Source: Hysterium pulicare CBS 123377 (Eukaryota; Ascomycota; Dothideomycetes; Hysteriales; Hysteriaceae). From it: a stretch of DNA of 35,177 nucleotides. The stretch lies in contig AJFK01000252.1 of the NCBI GenBank assembly GCA_000467715.1, forward strand, positions 1 to 35,177, in the 5' to 3' direction. A program made the position numbers and the translations under genes. The notes below the pieces were generated by a model that was not told where the DNA came from, made no database searches, and saw only the letters and a list, made by a program, of their open reading frames with translations. Shown piece by piece: positions 21,561 to 30,181 of this stretch (positions within the stretch are counted from its first letter, which is position 1; the number at the start of each line of letters is the position of its first letter).

Positions 21561-22155
21561 AGAAGGATTCACAGGGCCTCAGATTGCCATTCCGTTTTGC
21601 ATTAAATCGTACGTCTGATGAGAGTAGGATACGTATGAATTTATGATTTTATGTTGTACCTTCAGGACTTCCCACCCATCCCACGGATTAGACTCTTTGG
21701 CTTACCAGGTAAGTAAAGATAAACAAATCCAAGGTATATGAATTGCCTTACTATTATGCTAATTATACGATGTTAAGTCTTTTAACCCGGTTAAAGAAAC
21801 ATCCCGTAAATGAAGTGGGGTTCCTCCTTACCACTGCCGTGCCCCACACCATCTATCAAAGATGGGAGATCTTCTGAATTTACTAGGGCGCCCATGCGAC
21901 TCTTTACTACGTTGTATTACCAGGTGGTACGAACTTCCATGCGAGAGCCGGGAATATTTCCTTCTGTAGAACCATTGGTTGGATCTTTCAGTTCCTTTTC
22001 GAACAATCTTATTGCTGCCAACGTCACATTCCCCCTTCCATAAAGATGAAAAGTCATAATTTAAATCAGTTCTATTATAATGGCATTGAAGAGCGCACTC
22101 ATTCCTACGTGCAAGTACTCCAACGAGCAGAACTCGAGTGGAAAGACTATCCAGC
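21561..22155. other. AT-rich intergenic region
   Basis: 595 bp, noticeably richer in A+T than the flanking genes, hold the WD40 3' UTR and the DUF8021 promoter. A near-palindrome tttaacccggttaaag lies at about 21780. No gene was supported. Confidence 0.4.
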
Positions 22156-23010
22156 ATGCTTCATCCCATTCTCCTAGCGTGCGCATCGCTCGCCGCAACC
22201 GCCTCCGCCCAATGCAGTCGAGCAATGCTCACAGATGCAACCGATAAATACGTCGCATCGCAACTCAGCGGCCAACTCAGCGGCATGACAGCCCTCGCCT
22301 CCAATGTTACCTACAGCGAGAATGAGAAGCCAATGGACATCAAGACGGGCGTGCTTTCACAGCCCATCAAGATCGATCATAACCGCAGCATCCACGATAC
22401 AACCGCTTGTTCCACGATGACTGAACTGATTGCAGCCAGCAATCCTCATCAATATGTCATCCACACACGGATGCTTTTCACCGGTGACAAAATCACAGCA
22501 ATTGAGTCGATTGTAACCGACGAAGGCGACTGGGCCTTCAACGCAACGGGCTACATCTACTGGAACTCTTTGGAAAACTGGGACCCCATCCCCGAATCCC
22601 AGCGCGATTCCCGAGCTGTTGTAAAAGCGGCAGGCGACGCCTACTTCAATCGCTTCGACAACGTCAACATCACCGTCCCCTTCGGCGTCCCGTGCGACCG
22701 ACTCGAAGGCGGTGCTTACACGGGTGCTCGCAACCTCACGGCCAATACGTGCGATATCGGCGGCTTGCCCAGCAATATTCTGGTTACGAATCGGAGGTAT
22801 GTGGTTGATGAGACGATGGGGGTTGTGGACATCTTTTTAGGGTTCCCTGGGTTGGATAGGACGCAGGGACAGGCGGCTATGCCGGATAGTCATATGTTTA
22901 GGGTGAATAAGGGGAAGATTAGGTATATTCATACTGTGAGCTCGTGTGTTGTGGCGGGATGTGGGTTTAACACATCGGCACCTCCGCAGCGGGTGCGTAG
23001 GGGGCATTGA
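22156..23010 (+). CDS. Secreted DUF8021-family protein
   Basis: This is an intronless 284-aa protein. The ATG at 22156 is chosen because the frame's earlier in-frame start is a GTG and because a signal peptide (MLHPILLACASLAATASA) follows directly. Features of the fungal secreted DUF8021 family are present: a Cys right after the cleavage site (QCSR), YSENEKPMDIKTGVL and TDEGDWAFNATGYIYW. PFGVPCDRLEGGAYTG, PDSHMFRVNKGKIRYIHTVS and C-terminal cysteines (SSCVVAGCGF) follow. Six N-x-S/T sequons suggest N-glycosylation. The family has an NTF2-like core in predictions known to me, but no established enzymatic activity. It is probably extracellular. Confidence 0.8.
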   Translation: MLHPILLACASLAATASAQCSRAMLTDATDKYVASQLSGQLSGMTALASNVTYSENEKPMDIKTGVLSQPIKIDHNRSIHDTTACSTMTELIAASNPHQYVIHTRMLFTGDKITAIESIVTDEGDWAFNATGYIYWNSLENWDPIPESQRDSRAVVKAAGDAYFNRFDNVNITVPFGVPCDRLEGGAYTGARNLTANTCDIGGLPSNILVTNRRYVVDETMGVVDIFLGFPGLDRTQGQAAMPDSHMFRVNKGKIRYIHTVSSCVVAGCGFNTSAPPQRVRRGH

Positions 23011-23534
23011 GAGAGATAAACGGGGGTGAAGTTGCTATGAGCATTTCAAGTGGTCTAGGTATCAGATATGAGAGACAGATATGAAAGACTTGATGAAGCT
23101 TGAGCATAGATGGTTCTTGGATCAACGTGAGTAGATCGAGACCGGTAAACATTTCGACTGTCATTTCATTCTTACCCCGCTGCTCAGCTTCATTCACCTT
23201 CACCTGGTGTTCTGTTCATTTTCTTGGCAAACCCTGCCACAAAGTCATCACCACTGGACTTCACTTCAAATCCAAACCTAACCTTAAATCTTTCATCTTT
23301 ATTTTACCGATCTCTTACGTAGGTATCGCTTCATCAGATAGTTCACCTATCGCCGTCACGTCACCATGACATCTTCGCTTTAATGGAATTCCTATTTCTG
23401 CTCGGCCTTCATGATTTTTGTTTGAAACTTTTCCAACTACCAAAGTCCTTCCAAGTCGGAACCATCGCCCAAAAGCAGACTTTGAAATCGTTCTTTCACA
23501 CTTCACTCATCAGAACCCTTTACAAAATCCTACA
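23011..23534. promoter_or_regulatory. Intergenic region upstream of the first F-box-like gene
   Basis: 524 bp; the right half is C/T-rich on the plus strand (ttcattcaccttcacctgg and similar), as in fungal promoters. The open frame of the downstream gene extends left to 23418 but only through a TTG codon, so it is counted as 5' leader. Confidence 0.45.
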
Positions 23535-24914
23535 ATGAGCTCTCCCACAGCAGGAGCCGGAGCCCACATGGGCAGAGACCCGCCTCGCGCACACATCGAC
23601 GGTTTGCCCAGCGAAATGGTCCTCAGAATCGCGAATGGCACTGGCCTCGCCCGCAAAGATCTCTACAGCCTTTGCCTCGTCGGAACGTTTCATCAAGTAG
23701 CTACAGAATGTTTGTACGAATGTCCTTCGATCACCTCCAACACCTACCGGACCTTTCTACGCACCTTGACCGAAGTCCCTGCACTCGCAGCTTTGGTAAA
23801 AGGGCTTACCGCGGAAGACAGCAAAGAGAAGCGAACTAGAATTGATGCGAGGAAAAACTGGATTGGTACCGAAATGTTCACTTGTATGGTCAAACGTCTC
23901 GACTTGCCAAAGGGAGATCAAAAGAAATGGATTCGCGAGATCAACGCATACGATGGTTGGGGCTTCATTGCAATGATGCTGCCACTTATCCCAAACGTTC
24001 GCAACCTCCTCATTGGACCACAAGAACGGGGATACAAGGTCGATTTGCCACCCTCGATTTTATTCCCCGTTCTGTTAGCTCCACCAACCAGCGTCGACCC
24101 TTTGACGCGCTTCCAAAAGCTAGAGCAGGCCGACATCTATGCCAGTGGACTCTCTATTCACCAGATCTCACCGTTGTTCGGACTACCTAAGTTGAAAAGC
24201 CTAGCATTACATGATCTTAAAGACACTCGAGAACGAGATCCAAACGGTAAGGCATGGGACGTAAGAGCTTTCTTGCCTCAAGTCAGCAATATCTCAGAAC
24301 TATCACTCCTCGACTGCCGCCTACTCTCGTCGGTCGTTGCTATTCTGATCAGAGCCTGCAAACCTCTCGAGAGGTTCGACTTCACTCCCGTATCATCTGG
24401 GGATTGGTTTGATCCCGACGAGTTCGTGGACACGGCTACGGTGATGAAGGCTCTGCACGGCTCCGCTCAGACTTTGACCAATATGATATTTCATGAAATG
24501 GGGTTATGCGCACTTGGCCCCAAACGCGTGACAGCGTTCGGATCTCTGACGGCTTTCAAGAAACTCAAGATACTGGACACCGATTTGACCGCATTGTACG
24601 GTGGGCATAGCCAGGACTATCAGCTCTCGCCGCTGCTACCCTCCTCCCTCGAAACACTATCCATACGGGATATCGACCTAGACCGACATCAATGGTTCAT
24701 GTGGGAACGCGGTCTGATCGTCGAGGTGAAGAGAGGTCGCAATATCACCTCAGGCAAAGTGCAACCTCCTGGAGGCTTCCCCAACCTACGATCGTTGAAT
24801 TTCCATGAAGGGTACGAGGAATCCAAAGTAAATTATTCACCAGCTGTTAAGGCATTCAAGAAAGTGGGAGTTCAGCTCTCTATTCACCCCCGCAAAAAAA
24901 TAGTGGAGTGGTAA
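23535..24914 (+). CDS. F-box-like/LRR-like protein, paralog 1
   Basis: This is an intronless 459-aa protein. The first ATG at 23535 is used, since the upstream in-frame start is TTG. An F-box-like N-terminal segment covers about residues 20-62 (IDGLPSEMVLRIANGTGL, KDLYSLCLVGTFHQVATECL). Such segments recruit Skp1 in SCF ubiquitin ligases. The rest has irregular leucine-rich spacing (LKSLALHDLK, ISELSLLDCRLLSS, LETLSIRDIDLD) typical of fungal F-box substrate receptors. It is clearly related to the gene at 27881-29308: both share the pattern L-R-K/S-DLY-LCLV-F--ATE-LYE, a following R-L-E-P-LA-VK and an FI/GL--P-R-L stretch. The target protein is unknown, and a non-SCF role is possible because the F-box is degenerate. 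Confidence 0.72.
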   Translation: MSSPTAGAGAHMGRDPPRAHIDGLPSEMVLRIANGTGLARKDLYSLCLVGTFHQVATECLYECPSITSNTYRTFLRTLTEVPALAALVKGLTAEDSKEKRTRIDARKNWIGTEMFTCMVKRLDLPKGDQKKWIREINAYDGWGFIAMMLPLIPNVRNLLIGPQERGYKVDLPPSILFPVLLAPPTSVDPLTRFQKLEQADIYASGLSIHQISPLFGLPKLKSLALHDLKDTRERDPNGKAWDVRAFLPQVSNISELSLLDCRLLSSVVAILIRACKPLERFDFTPVSSGDWFDPDEFVDTATVMKALHGSAQTLTNMIFHEMGLCALGPKRVTAFGSLTAFKKLKILDTDLTALYGGHSQDYQLSPLLPSSLETLSIRDIDLDRHQWFMWERGLIVEVKRGRNITSGKVQPPGGFPNLRSLNFHEGYEESKVNYSPAVKAFKKVGVQLSIHPRKKIVEW

Positions 24915-25448
24915 ACACTGCAACTGGGGAGCTGGAGGTCTTAACAGCTTGATACTCCACGTAGGCTCAAGTTTTCTCGATAACGTCCTTTGCGAGGAAC
25001 AATTTCATGGTGGCAGTACAGGAGGAAGTGTGTCCGGACTGTTGCTTTATCATTTCAACATATTTTGCTTGCATGGGGAACAATGTCCCACAGAGAAGGA
25101 GAACATTCAAGGACTTCGAATTTGCTATCGGACAGGCATTGGGTCACATGCAGCACTAGCATACCAACGAGGATTTTCATTAGTCTATTTTCTGAAAGCG
25201 AATATATGGTCACTTCATTAGAGCTTGCTTCTATCTACTGACACCCGTTGTTTGTGAACCCGCTCACTTCTGCCTAATCACGAATACTAGGCAAGAGCTC
25301 ATAATTAATACTATTATCATACGACTGTTCTCTACACAGTATCATTGTTTTTTCGACCAAAAGGGCGGTGTTCCAAAAAGCTGATCATTTAGCAGTTGAG
25401 TTCAAGAAAAGGTTTCATTATCGTTGTTGATGGTCTACCAGAATATTC
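24915..25448. other. Convergent 3' region
   Basis: 534 bp lie between the F-box-like stop (+) and the DHA2 stop (-). Plus-strand open stretches at 24949 and 24990 overlap in two frames and have no family features. Both 3' UTRs should lie here. Confidence 0.4.
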
Positions 25449-27140
25449 CTAGGCGCGTTTTGACTTGACCGATCGCCATTCTATCAACAAACTCCCTACC
25501 ATCGTCGCACACGCCAGCCCAACGACCAGATACCATGTCCGTATGAGACTTTCATCGACACCCACGAGAACCTCTCTCACCTTGGCCGGCGGCACGCTTG
25601 TCACGAATTCCGTCAGCCCGTTGTTCTCGATACCTGCTTGACTCAGGCCCGGCACGAGACCACTTAGATTGGTCAAGAGCTGATTTGTGAAAAGGACTTG
25701 TGCAATCGCGACCGCCACAGCCGGACCAAAGGACTGTGCGAACAGCATGATAGACAAGCCAAGCGGGACGTCCTCTGCGGGCAGTACTGTTTGCACGGCG
25801 TTCTGCGGTCCTGAGAAACCGATGCCGTAGGCGAGGCCGGACAAGGCGGTGTACATGATGAGTTGCACGAAGCTAGTATTGATTTTGAAAGTAGTTATGA
25901 GACCCGCGGCAATGGGCATTATGATCGAGGCGAAGAGCATAAATGGCGCGTAGTAGCCGAAGGCGCTCGTGCCGGCGCCGTGAACGAGCGAGCCGATGGT
26001 GGCGCCGATGATGATGGGGAGCATCATGTAGCCGCTTTTGGTGGGAGAATATCCACGAACGATTTGGTAGTAAGTAGGCAGATAATATTCGAGTACGTTG
26101 CCAGTGCTGTTCGCACACATGATAAAAATGAACCCGGCGATGACGGTGCGGCGCTTGATGACGCGGGGAGGGAGGGCAGCGGCGTCGCCTTGACGGAATT
26201 GGTTATAGACAAAGGCGGCAAGAAGGACGGCAAAGGTGATAAGAGGGCCGATCACTCTGCCACTGGCCCAGGGATACTTGATGCCGGCCCACGAGAATGC
26301 GAGAAAGAGGCTGGTCAGCGCAGGGAGAAAGAGTAGATTGCTAACCAAGTCCATTTGCGAGAGCTTCTGCTTGAACGTCATGCGGGCGACGTCGCTGGGT
26401 TTCCGCGTGTCTGGGAAACAGCGCATGGTCAGCAACAGCGTGATGGCACCGATGGGAGGGTTGATGTAAAAGCACCACCGCCAGTCGAGTGACTGAGTTA
26501 GAGCACCACCAAGGAGTGGTGCGGCTAGAGTAGCTACACCTTCGATACCGCCCATCATGCCGATGAACATAGGCCGTCGGCGCAGAGGTATCGATTGCGC
26601 GAGGATAATGAAGCACCCGGAAAGAAGACCAGCAGAGCCCAAACCAGCTACGGCCCTCCCAACGACAAGCATAGTGGACGTGGTGGCCGTCCCACAGAGC
26701 AGCGAGCCTGCTATAGAGATGGCGTTGGCGAGCAAGAAGACGCGCTTGACGGAGAAGAGCGTGTACGCCTTGCCAAACACGAACTGGAAGGCGCACACGC
26801 AGAGCCTGAAGGCGGACGAATACCAGCCAACATCGGCGACGGTGTGGAAGTGGTCTGTGATGCTAGGGACGGCGGTGGCGACGATGTTCATGTCTATGCA
26901 GGTGAGAATGAGAACCGCGCCCACGGTGAGCATGATGAGCCAGAATTTGGCGCCGGTTGGGTACTCTGGTTGTACAGATGAGTGGTCGGGATCACATATT
27001 TCGTCGACGGTGGTCTCCTGGGCATGCCGGCCAGAGTTGCTTGCTGGAGCGCCAAAGCTATCACCGTCTGGCTTGCCGGCAATCCTGGTCATTGCATGTT
27101 CTTCAGGGCATTCGACTTCTGTTATGGTTAGAGAGGACAT
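25449..27140 (-). CDS. MFS transporter, DHA2 drug:H+ antiporter type (14 TM)
   Basis: This is an intronless 563-aa plasma-membrane efflux pump. A hydrophilic N-terminus of about 62 residues precedes the first helix. DHA2 signatures are present: the helix-1 motif CIDMNIVATAVPSITDHF (81-98), then DVGWYSSAFRL, FQFVFGKAYTLFSVKRVF, GRAVAGLGSAGLLSG, GGIEGVATLAAPLLGGAL and WRWCFYINPPIGA. In the second half come NVLEYYLPTYYQIVRGYSP and AYGIGFSGPQNAVQTVLP. The hydrophobic spacing fits 14 helices. Relatives export self-made toxins or drugs; the substrate is not predictable here. Its coding sequence looks more GC-rich than the neighbours, and long plus-strand antisense frames are a by-product. It is divergent from the second F-box-like gene. 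Confidence 0.9.
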   Translation of the reverse strand: MSSLTITEVECPEEHAMTRIAGKPDGDSFGAPASNSGRHAQETTVDEICDPDHSSVQPEYPTGAKFWLIMLTVGAVLILTCIDMNIVATAVPSITDHFHTVADVGWYSSAFRLCVCAFQFVFGKAYTLFSVKRVFLLANAISIAGSLLCGTATTSTMLVVGRAVAGLGSAGLLSGCFIILAQSIPLRRRPMFIGMMGGIEGVATLAAPLLGGALTQSLDWRWCFYINPPIGAITLLLTMRCFPDTRKPSDVARMTFKQKLSQMDLVSNLLFLPALTSLFLAFSWAGIKYPWASGRVIGPLITFAVLLAAFVYNQFRQGDAAALPPRVIKRRTVIAGFIFIMCANSTGNVLEYYLPTYYQIVRGYSPTKSGYMMLPIIIGATIGSLVHGAGTSAFGYYAPFMLFASIIMPIAAGLITTFKINTSFVQLIMYTALSGLAYGIGFSGPQNAVQTVLPAEDVPLGLSIMLFAQSFGPAVAVAIAQVLFTNQLLTNLSGLVPGLSQAGIENNGLTEFVTSVPPAKVREVLVGVDESLIRTWYLVVGLACATMVGSLLIEWRSVKSKRA

Positions 27141-27880
27141 TGTTGGAAAAACGAAGAGATGAGGTCAAAGTCTTATTCGACGTAATGGAAAAGAGGAAGA
27201 AGAGTTTGGCAAAGCTCAACAACGCGTAGGCGATGATTATATTCAAAGCTCTTGGATGAGAGGAAGGGAGGGTAAATATGGCAGTATGTACTGTATGCCA
27301 AAGGGATAGATACTATGTACTTGGAACCCATGCGAACTCCCCTTTAGGATAAGCCACGCTTTGCGCTAGTGACTGTGGCCGAAAATACTCATGGTTGAAG
27401 GGACCAGCTCAGACGCGAGTGAAAGCCTTTGAGAGCTCCGAAGCAAGATCGGTGCCGCTGCATTTGTTGATGAAGTGGTTGATTCAAGAAGAGTAGAAGC
27501 CCGTTTACGAGGTTATTCTAACCGAGGGACGCATGGGCCGCTGGTTAAGCTACATCCAGTTACCTGCAACTTGCTTTTGTTTATCGACACCTTCGGCAGG
27601 GGGACCGCTCCCTTACTTCTACATGACCACAAACACCCACCAAAGGAGCTCAATGGCATAGTGTAACGTTGATAGGGTAGCCAACTTAAAGACTTCCTAT
27701 GCAATTTGCACCGAACCGAGACATCCGATTCCTCTCGCTTCGTCTGTCTTTGAAGAGAAAATCAGCCTGGAGGCTCCTTGGGAGTTTCTCATCTCTATAC
27801 CGTACTATACCCTGCACAAGAGCACCGTTTTTAGCCAAAAGCCGAGCTTCGCTTCATCAGATACGAGTAAAATCAGTCCA
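27141..27880. promoter_or_regulatory. Divergent promoter region between the DHA2 and second F-box-like genes
   Basis: 740 bp separate two divergent start codons. The sequence just before 27881 is C/T/A-rich with no upstream ATG in frame. No clear binding-site pair was recognised. Confidence 0.45.
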
Positions 27881-29308
27881 ATGGCCTTTATCCCGCAGAA
27901 CCCGACACGCCAGCCCGGAAATGATGGTCCCATGGCCAGCCTGTCCGATGAGGTAATCCTCAATATCTTGCGGCACAATGGCCTCGATCGTTCCGATCTA
28001 TACAATCTCTGCCTGGTTCGACATTTTGCCAACGCAGCCACGGAAGTGCTTTATGAGAACATCGAAGCCACCTCTTATAATCACGGTCTCATCCTCCGAA
28101 CTCTCGTCGAAAGACCACGCCTAGCCAAGTTTGTGAAGACCATTGTCAAATCCCACAGCAGTGCCGCAACAGCCATCCGAGAAAATGAAGATATTATCTC
28201 CCTGGTGAATCAACTAAACATGACTGCAGAGGTCAGGAAGGGTTGGATCAATAAAATACAAGAAGATACGGAAATGGGTGTTTTTGGATTGATTGTAACG
28301 TTGGTTCCAAATCTCCGAAGCCTGGAGGGCGGACCGCTCTACACGTGGCATGACGAACAGACTGAAATTAGCCAAGCCGTGGATTTCAATCGCCTTGGAG
28401 GCTTTAAAAACCTCACTCACCTAAGGAAGGTCGTCGTGAACTTCCGTGGCATCACCAGTCCAATCCTGTACGTTATTGTATTACTCGAACTTCCCGCCCT
28501 CAACGAATTGGAGATCGTGGAAGCCTATGAGCCCCTTGTCGATCCAGAAGACCTTCAAGGCCTCTTCTCCCAGAACTCAAACCTTAGATCTCTCACAGTT
28601 CGACGCTCTGACATCTTTGACCCTATGCTAGCCGCCTTGCTCCAGTCTTTCACGGGGCTTGAAGTTTTCGTTCTCGAGCCTTTGTATCGCGCGATTGCTA
28701 TTCCGACGATCTTTAATGCACTGCATAATTGTGAACAAACTTTGAAATCCCTGTTACTTAAAGGCGACTTCGATGTGCAGCAGAATCCTCAGCTTGTATC
28801 TCTACGACGATGCCGCGTTCTCGAACACCTATATATCGACGCCCCAGCAATATATCCTTTCGACGCGGATCCGCACACCATTGCTTGGGCGTCTATCTTA
28901 CCATCGAGTATTCGAACACTGACAATCACGAATGTGTGGCGGAAGCTATGGGAACATCTTTTGGAAGGGAAAAGGGACAGAAAAGGAAGCTTGATTAGGG
29001 AACAAGGCTTGATCCGGGAACTGGCAGGACTTGAGGGCTATGAAGGACGAGAATCAGCTTCTCCTAAACCCTTCCCCCATCTTACAAAGATCACTATGGT
29101 TACATTTAATGTCGGTTGGAGTACTGGACGCCGATGGCTACCGCTACTGACAACACGCTTGGAAAAGGAAGGGATTGAGCTGACCATTGAGTACGAGGAT
29201 TGGGGAGGTGAACCTGATAGTGATTATTTGGACTCCGATGGCCTGGACCCTGATGGCATAGATCCTGATGATTGTTTCGAGAATGCTGATTCGGACAACT
29301 TAGAGTAA
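27881..29308 (+). CDS. F-box-like/LRR-like protein, paralog 2
   Basis: This is an intronless 475-aa protein related to the gene at 23535-24914. The F-box-like segment lies at about residues 18-60 (MASLSDEVILNILRHNGLDR, SDLYNLCLVRHFANAATEVL). Leucine-rich spacing follows (FKNLTHLRKVVVNF, NLRSLTVRRSDIFD, LEVFVLEPLYRAI, SIRTLTITNVWRKL). Unlike paralog 1 it ends in an acidic Asp-rich tail from about residue 440 (DSDYLDSDGLDPDGIDPDD). The two genes share strand and intron-free structure and flank the DHA2 gene. Identity by eye is low outside the N-terminal 190 residues, so the duplication is old. The role as a ubiquitin-ligase receptor is inferred. Confidence 0.72.
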   Translation: MAFIPQNPTRQPGNDGPMASLSDEVILNILRHNGLDRSDLYNLCLVRHFANAATEVLYENIEATSYNHGLILRTLVERPRLAKFVKTIVKSHSSAATAIRENEDIISLVNQLNMTAEVRKGWINKIQEDTEMGVFGLIVTLVPNLRSLEGGPLYTWHDEQTEISQAVDFNRLGGFKNLTHLRKVVVNFRGITSPILYVIVLLELPALNELEIVEAYEPLVDPEDLQGLFSQNSNLRSLTVRRSDIFDPMLAALLQSFTGLEVFVLEPLYRAIAIPTIFNALHNCEQTLKSLLLKGDFDVQQNPQLVSLRRCRVLEHLYIDAPAIYPFDADPHTIAWASILPSSIRTLTITNVWRKLWEHLLEGKRDRKGSLIREQGLIRELAGLEGYEGRESASPKPFPHLTKITMVTFNVGWSTGRRWLPLLTTRLEKEGIELTIEYEDWGGEPDSDYLDSDGLDPDGIDPDDCFENADSDNLE

Positions 29309-29566
29309 GTTGAAAGATTGTTTATAAGACAGAAGATATGACGAGGAGATTTATTCACTACTATATCCTCAGTATACCTAGTGGGGTATCGAGATTGCGG
29401 AGAACGATGAAGAACTGAACGCCTAACTATGCGATATACAATGCGATGCAAAGATACACAACTCGTCATGTCTTCTCTTACTCCGTTCCTTTCGACCTTC
29501 AACCTTCAATCTCTTCCTTCAAGCATTCCCTTTCCCTCCTTCACCACCACTCACTCCCCCAGACCC
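29309..29566. other. Convergent 3' region
   Basis: 258 bp lie between the stops of the second F-box-like gene (+) and the NIS1-like gene (-). Nothing but presumed 3' UTR sequence was seen. Confidence 0.4.
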
Positions 29567-30019
29567 CTACGCAGCACTAACACTCGTAAACCCCTGACTC
29601 CCCTTCAACTCCCCACTAGTCTCATCCCCAACCACAACGCTAACGTTAAAGCTCGTAATCGTCGGATCCCCACTAGCGCCATAGCTACTAAAAAGCGCCG
29701 CACTGAACAGCGCCTGTCCCTTCGCCAGCGAACTCGGGATCGGCACTGATACTGTAATATTCGTTACGATGTTACTTTCTGAAGGGCCTAGGTAGGTCGA
29801 GCGGAGGAGGGTGCCGAGAGAATTGGGATAGCCAGCGCCGGGTGCGATGCCGAAGGCTATGGCGATGTCGGCGACGGTTTGGATGTAGTTTTGCGTTTCG
29901 ACGATGGCGGAGATGGTGTCGCCTGGGGCGATGGTGCTGGGGACTGCGATGCCGATTATTCGGGCGGAGGAGAGGGTGAAGAAGGTGGTGGTTGTTGTGA
30001 GGAGGGTGGAGACACGCAT
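29567..30019 (-). CDS. NIS1-like secreted effector-family protein
   Basis: This is an intronless 150-aa protein with a signal peptide of about 19 residues (MRVSTLLTTTTTFFTLSSA). The mature part begins RIIGIAVPSTIAPGDTI. Segments such as VETQNYIQTVADIAIAFG, GTLLRSTYLGPSESNIV, FSAALFSSYGASGDP and SFNVSVVVGDETSG fit the NIS1 (necrosis-inducing secreted protein 1) family, which is widespread in ascomycetes and basidiomycetes. In plant pathogens members dampen immune signalling by contacting receptor-associated kinases; non-pathogens carry homologs too. The mature protein has no cysteine and is predicted as a small beta-rich extracellular protein. A TATA-like element lies about 157 bp upstream. 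Family membership is from pattern memory. Whether it acts in a host is unknown. Confidence 0.78.
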   Translation of the reverse strand: MRVSTLLTTTTTFFTLSSARIIGIAVPSTIAPGDTISAIVETQNYIQTVADIAIAFGIAPGAGYPNSLGTLLRSTYLGPSESNIVTNITVSVPIPSSLAKGQALFSAALFSSYGASGDPTITSFNVSVVVGDETSGELKGSQGFTSVSAA

Positions 30020-30175
30020 TCTGTGGGGTTGTGGTTTGTTTGTTTAGAGGAGATTTGATAGAGATAGTTGAGTTTACGCAGTATAGGTCGGAGGGGTAGA
30101 CTACAAGGATATGAAGTTTTCGGGGATATTGAAGCTAATGATGATGAAAGATAGCTGACGAGAGCTCGTCTTCCA

Positions 30176-30181
30176 TTTATA
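30176..30181 (-). promoter_or_regulatory. Candidate TATA box of the NIS1-like gene
   Basis: The minus strand reads GTATAAATGG here, about 157 bp upstream of the NIS1-like start codon. The spacing allows a 5' UTR of about 120 nt. The call rests on sequence and position only. Confidence 0.35.

Noticed and set aside
22138-22155. An upstream in-frame start for the DUF8021 protein
   Set aside because: The codon is GTG, and the ATG at 22156 is followed directly by a good signal peptide.
23418-23534. A 39-residue N-terminal extension of the first F-box-like protein
   Set aside because: It begins at TTG, has leader-like composition and is absent from the paralog.
25863-27162. Plus-strand open frames of 77-201 codons
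   Set aside because: They lie opposite the DHA2 transporter, whose frame shows full-length family motifs, and they have no protein-like features of their own.
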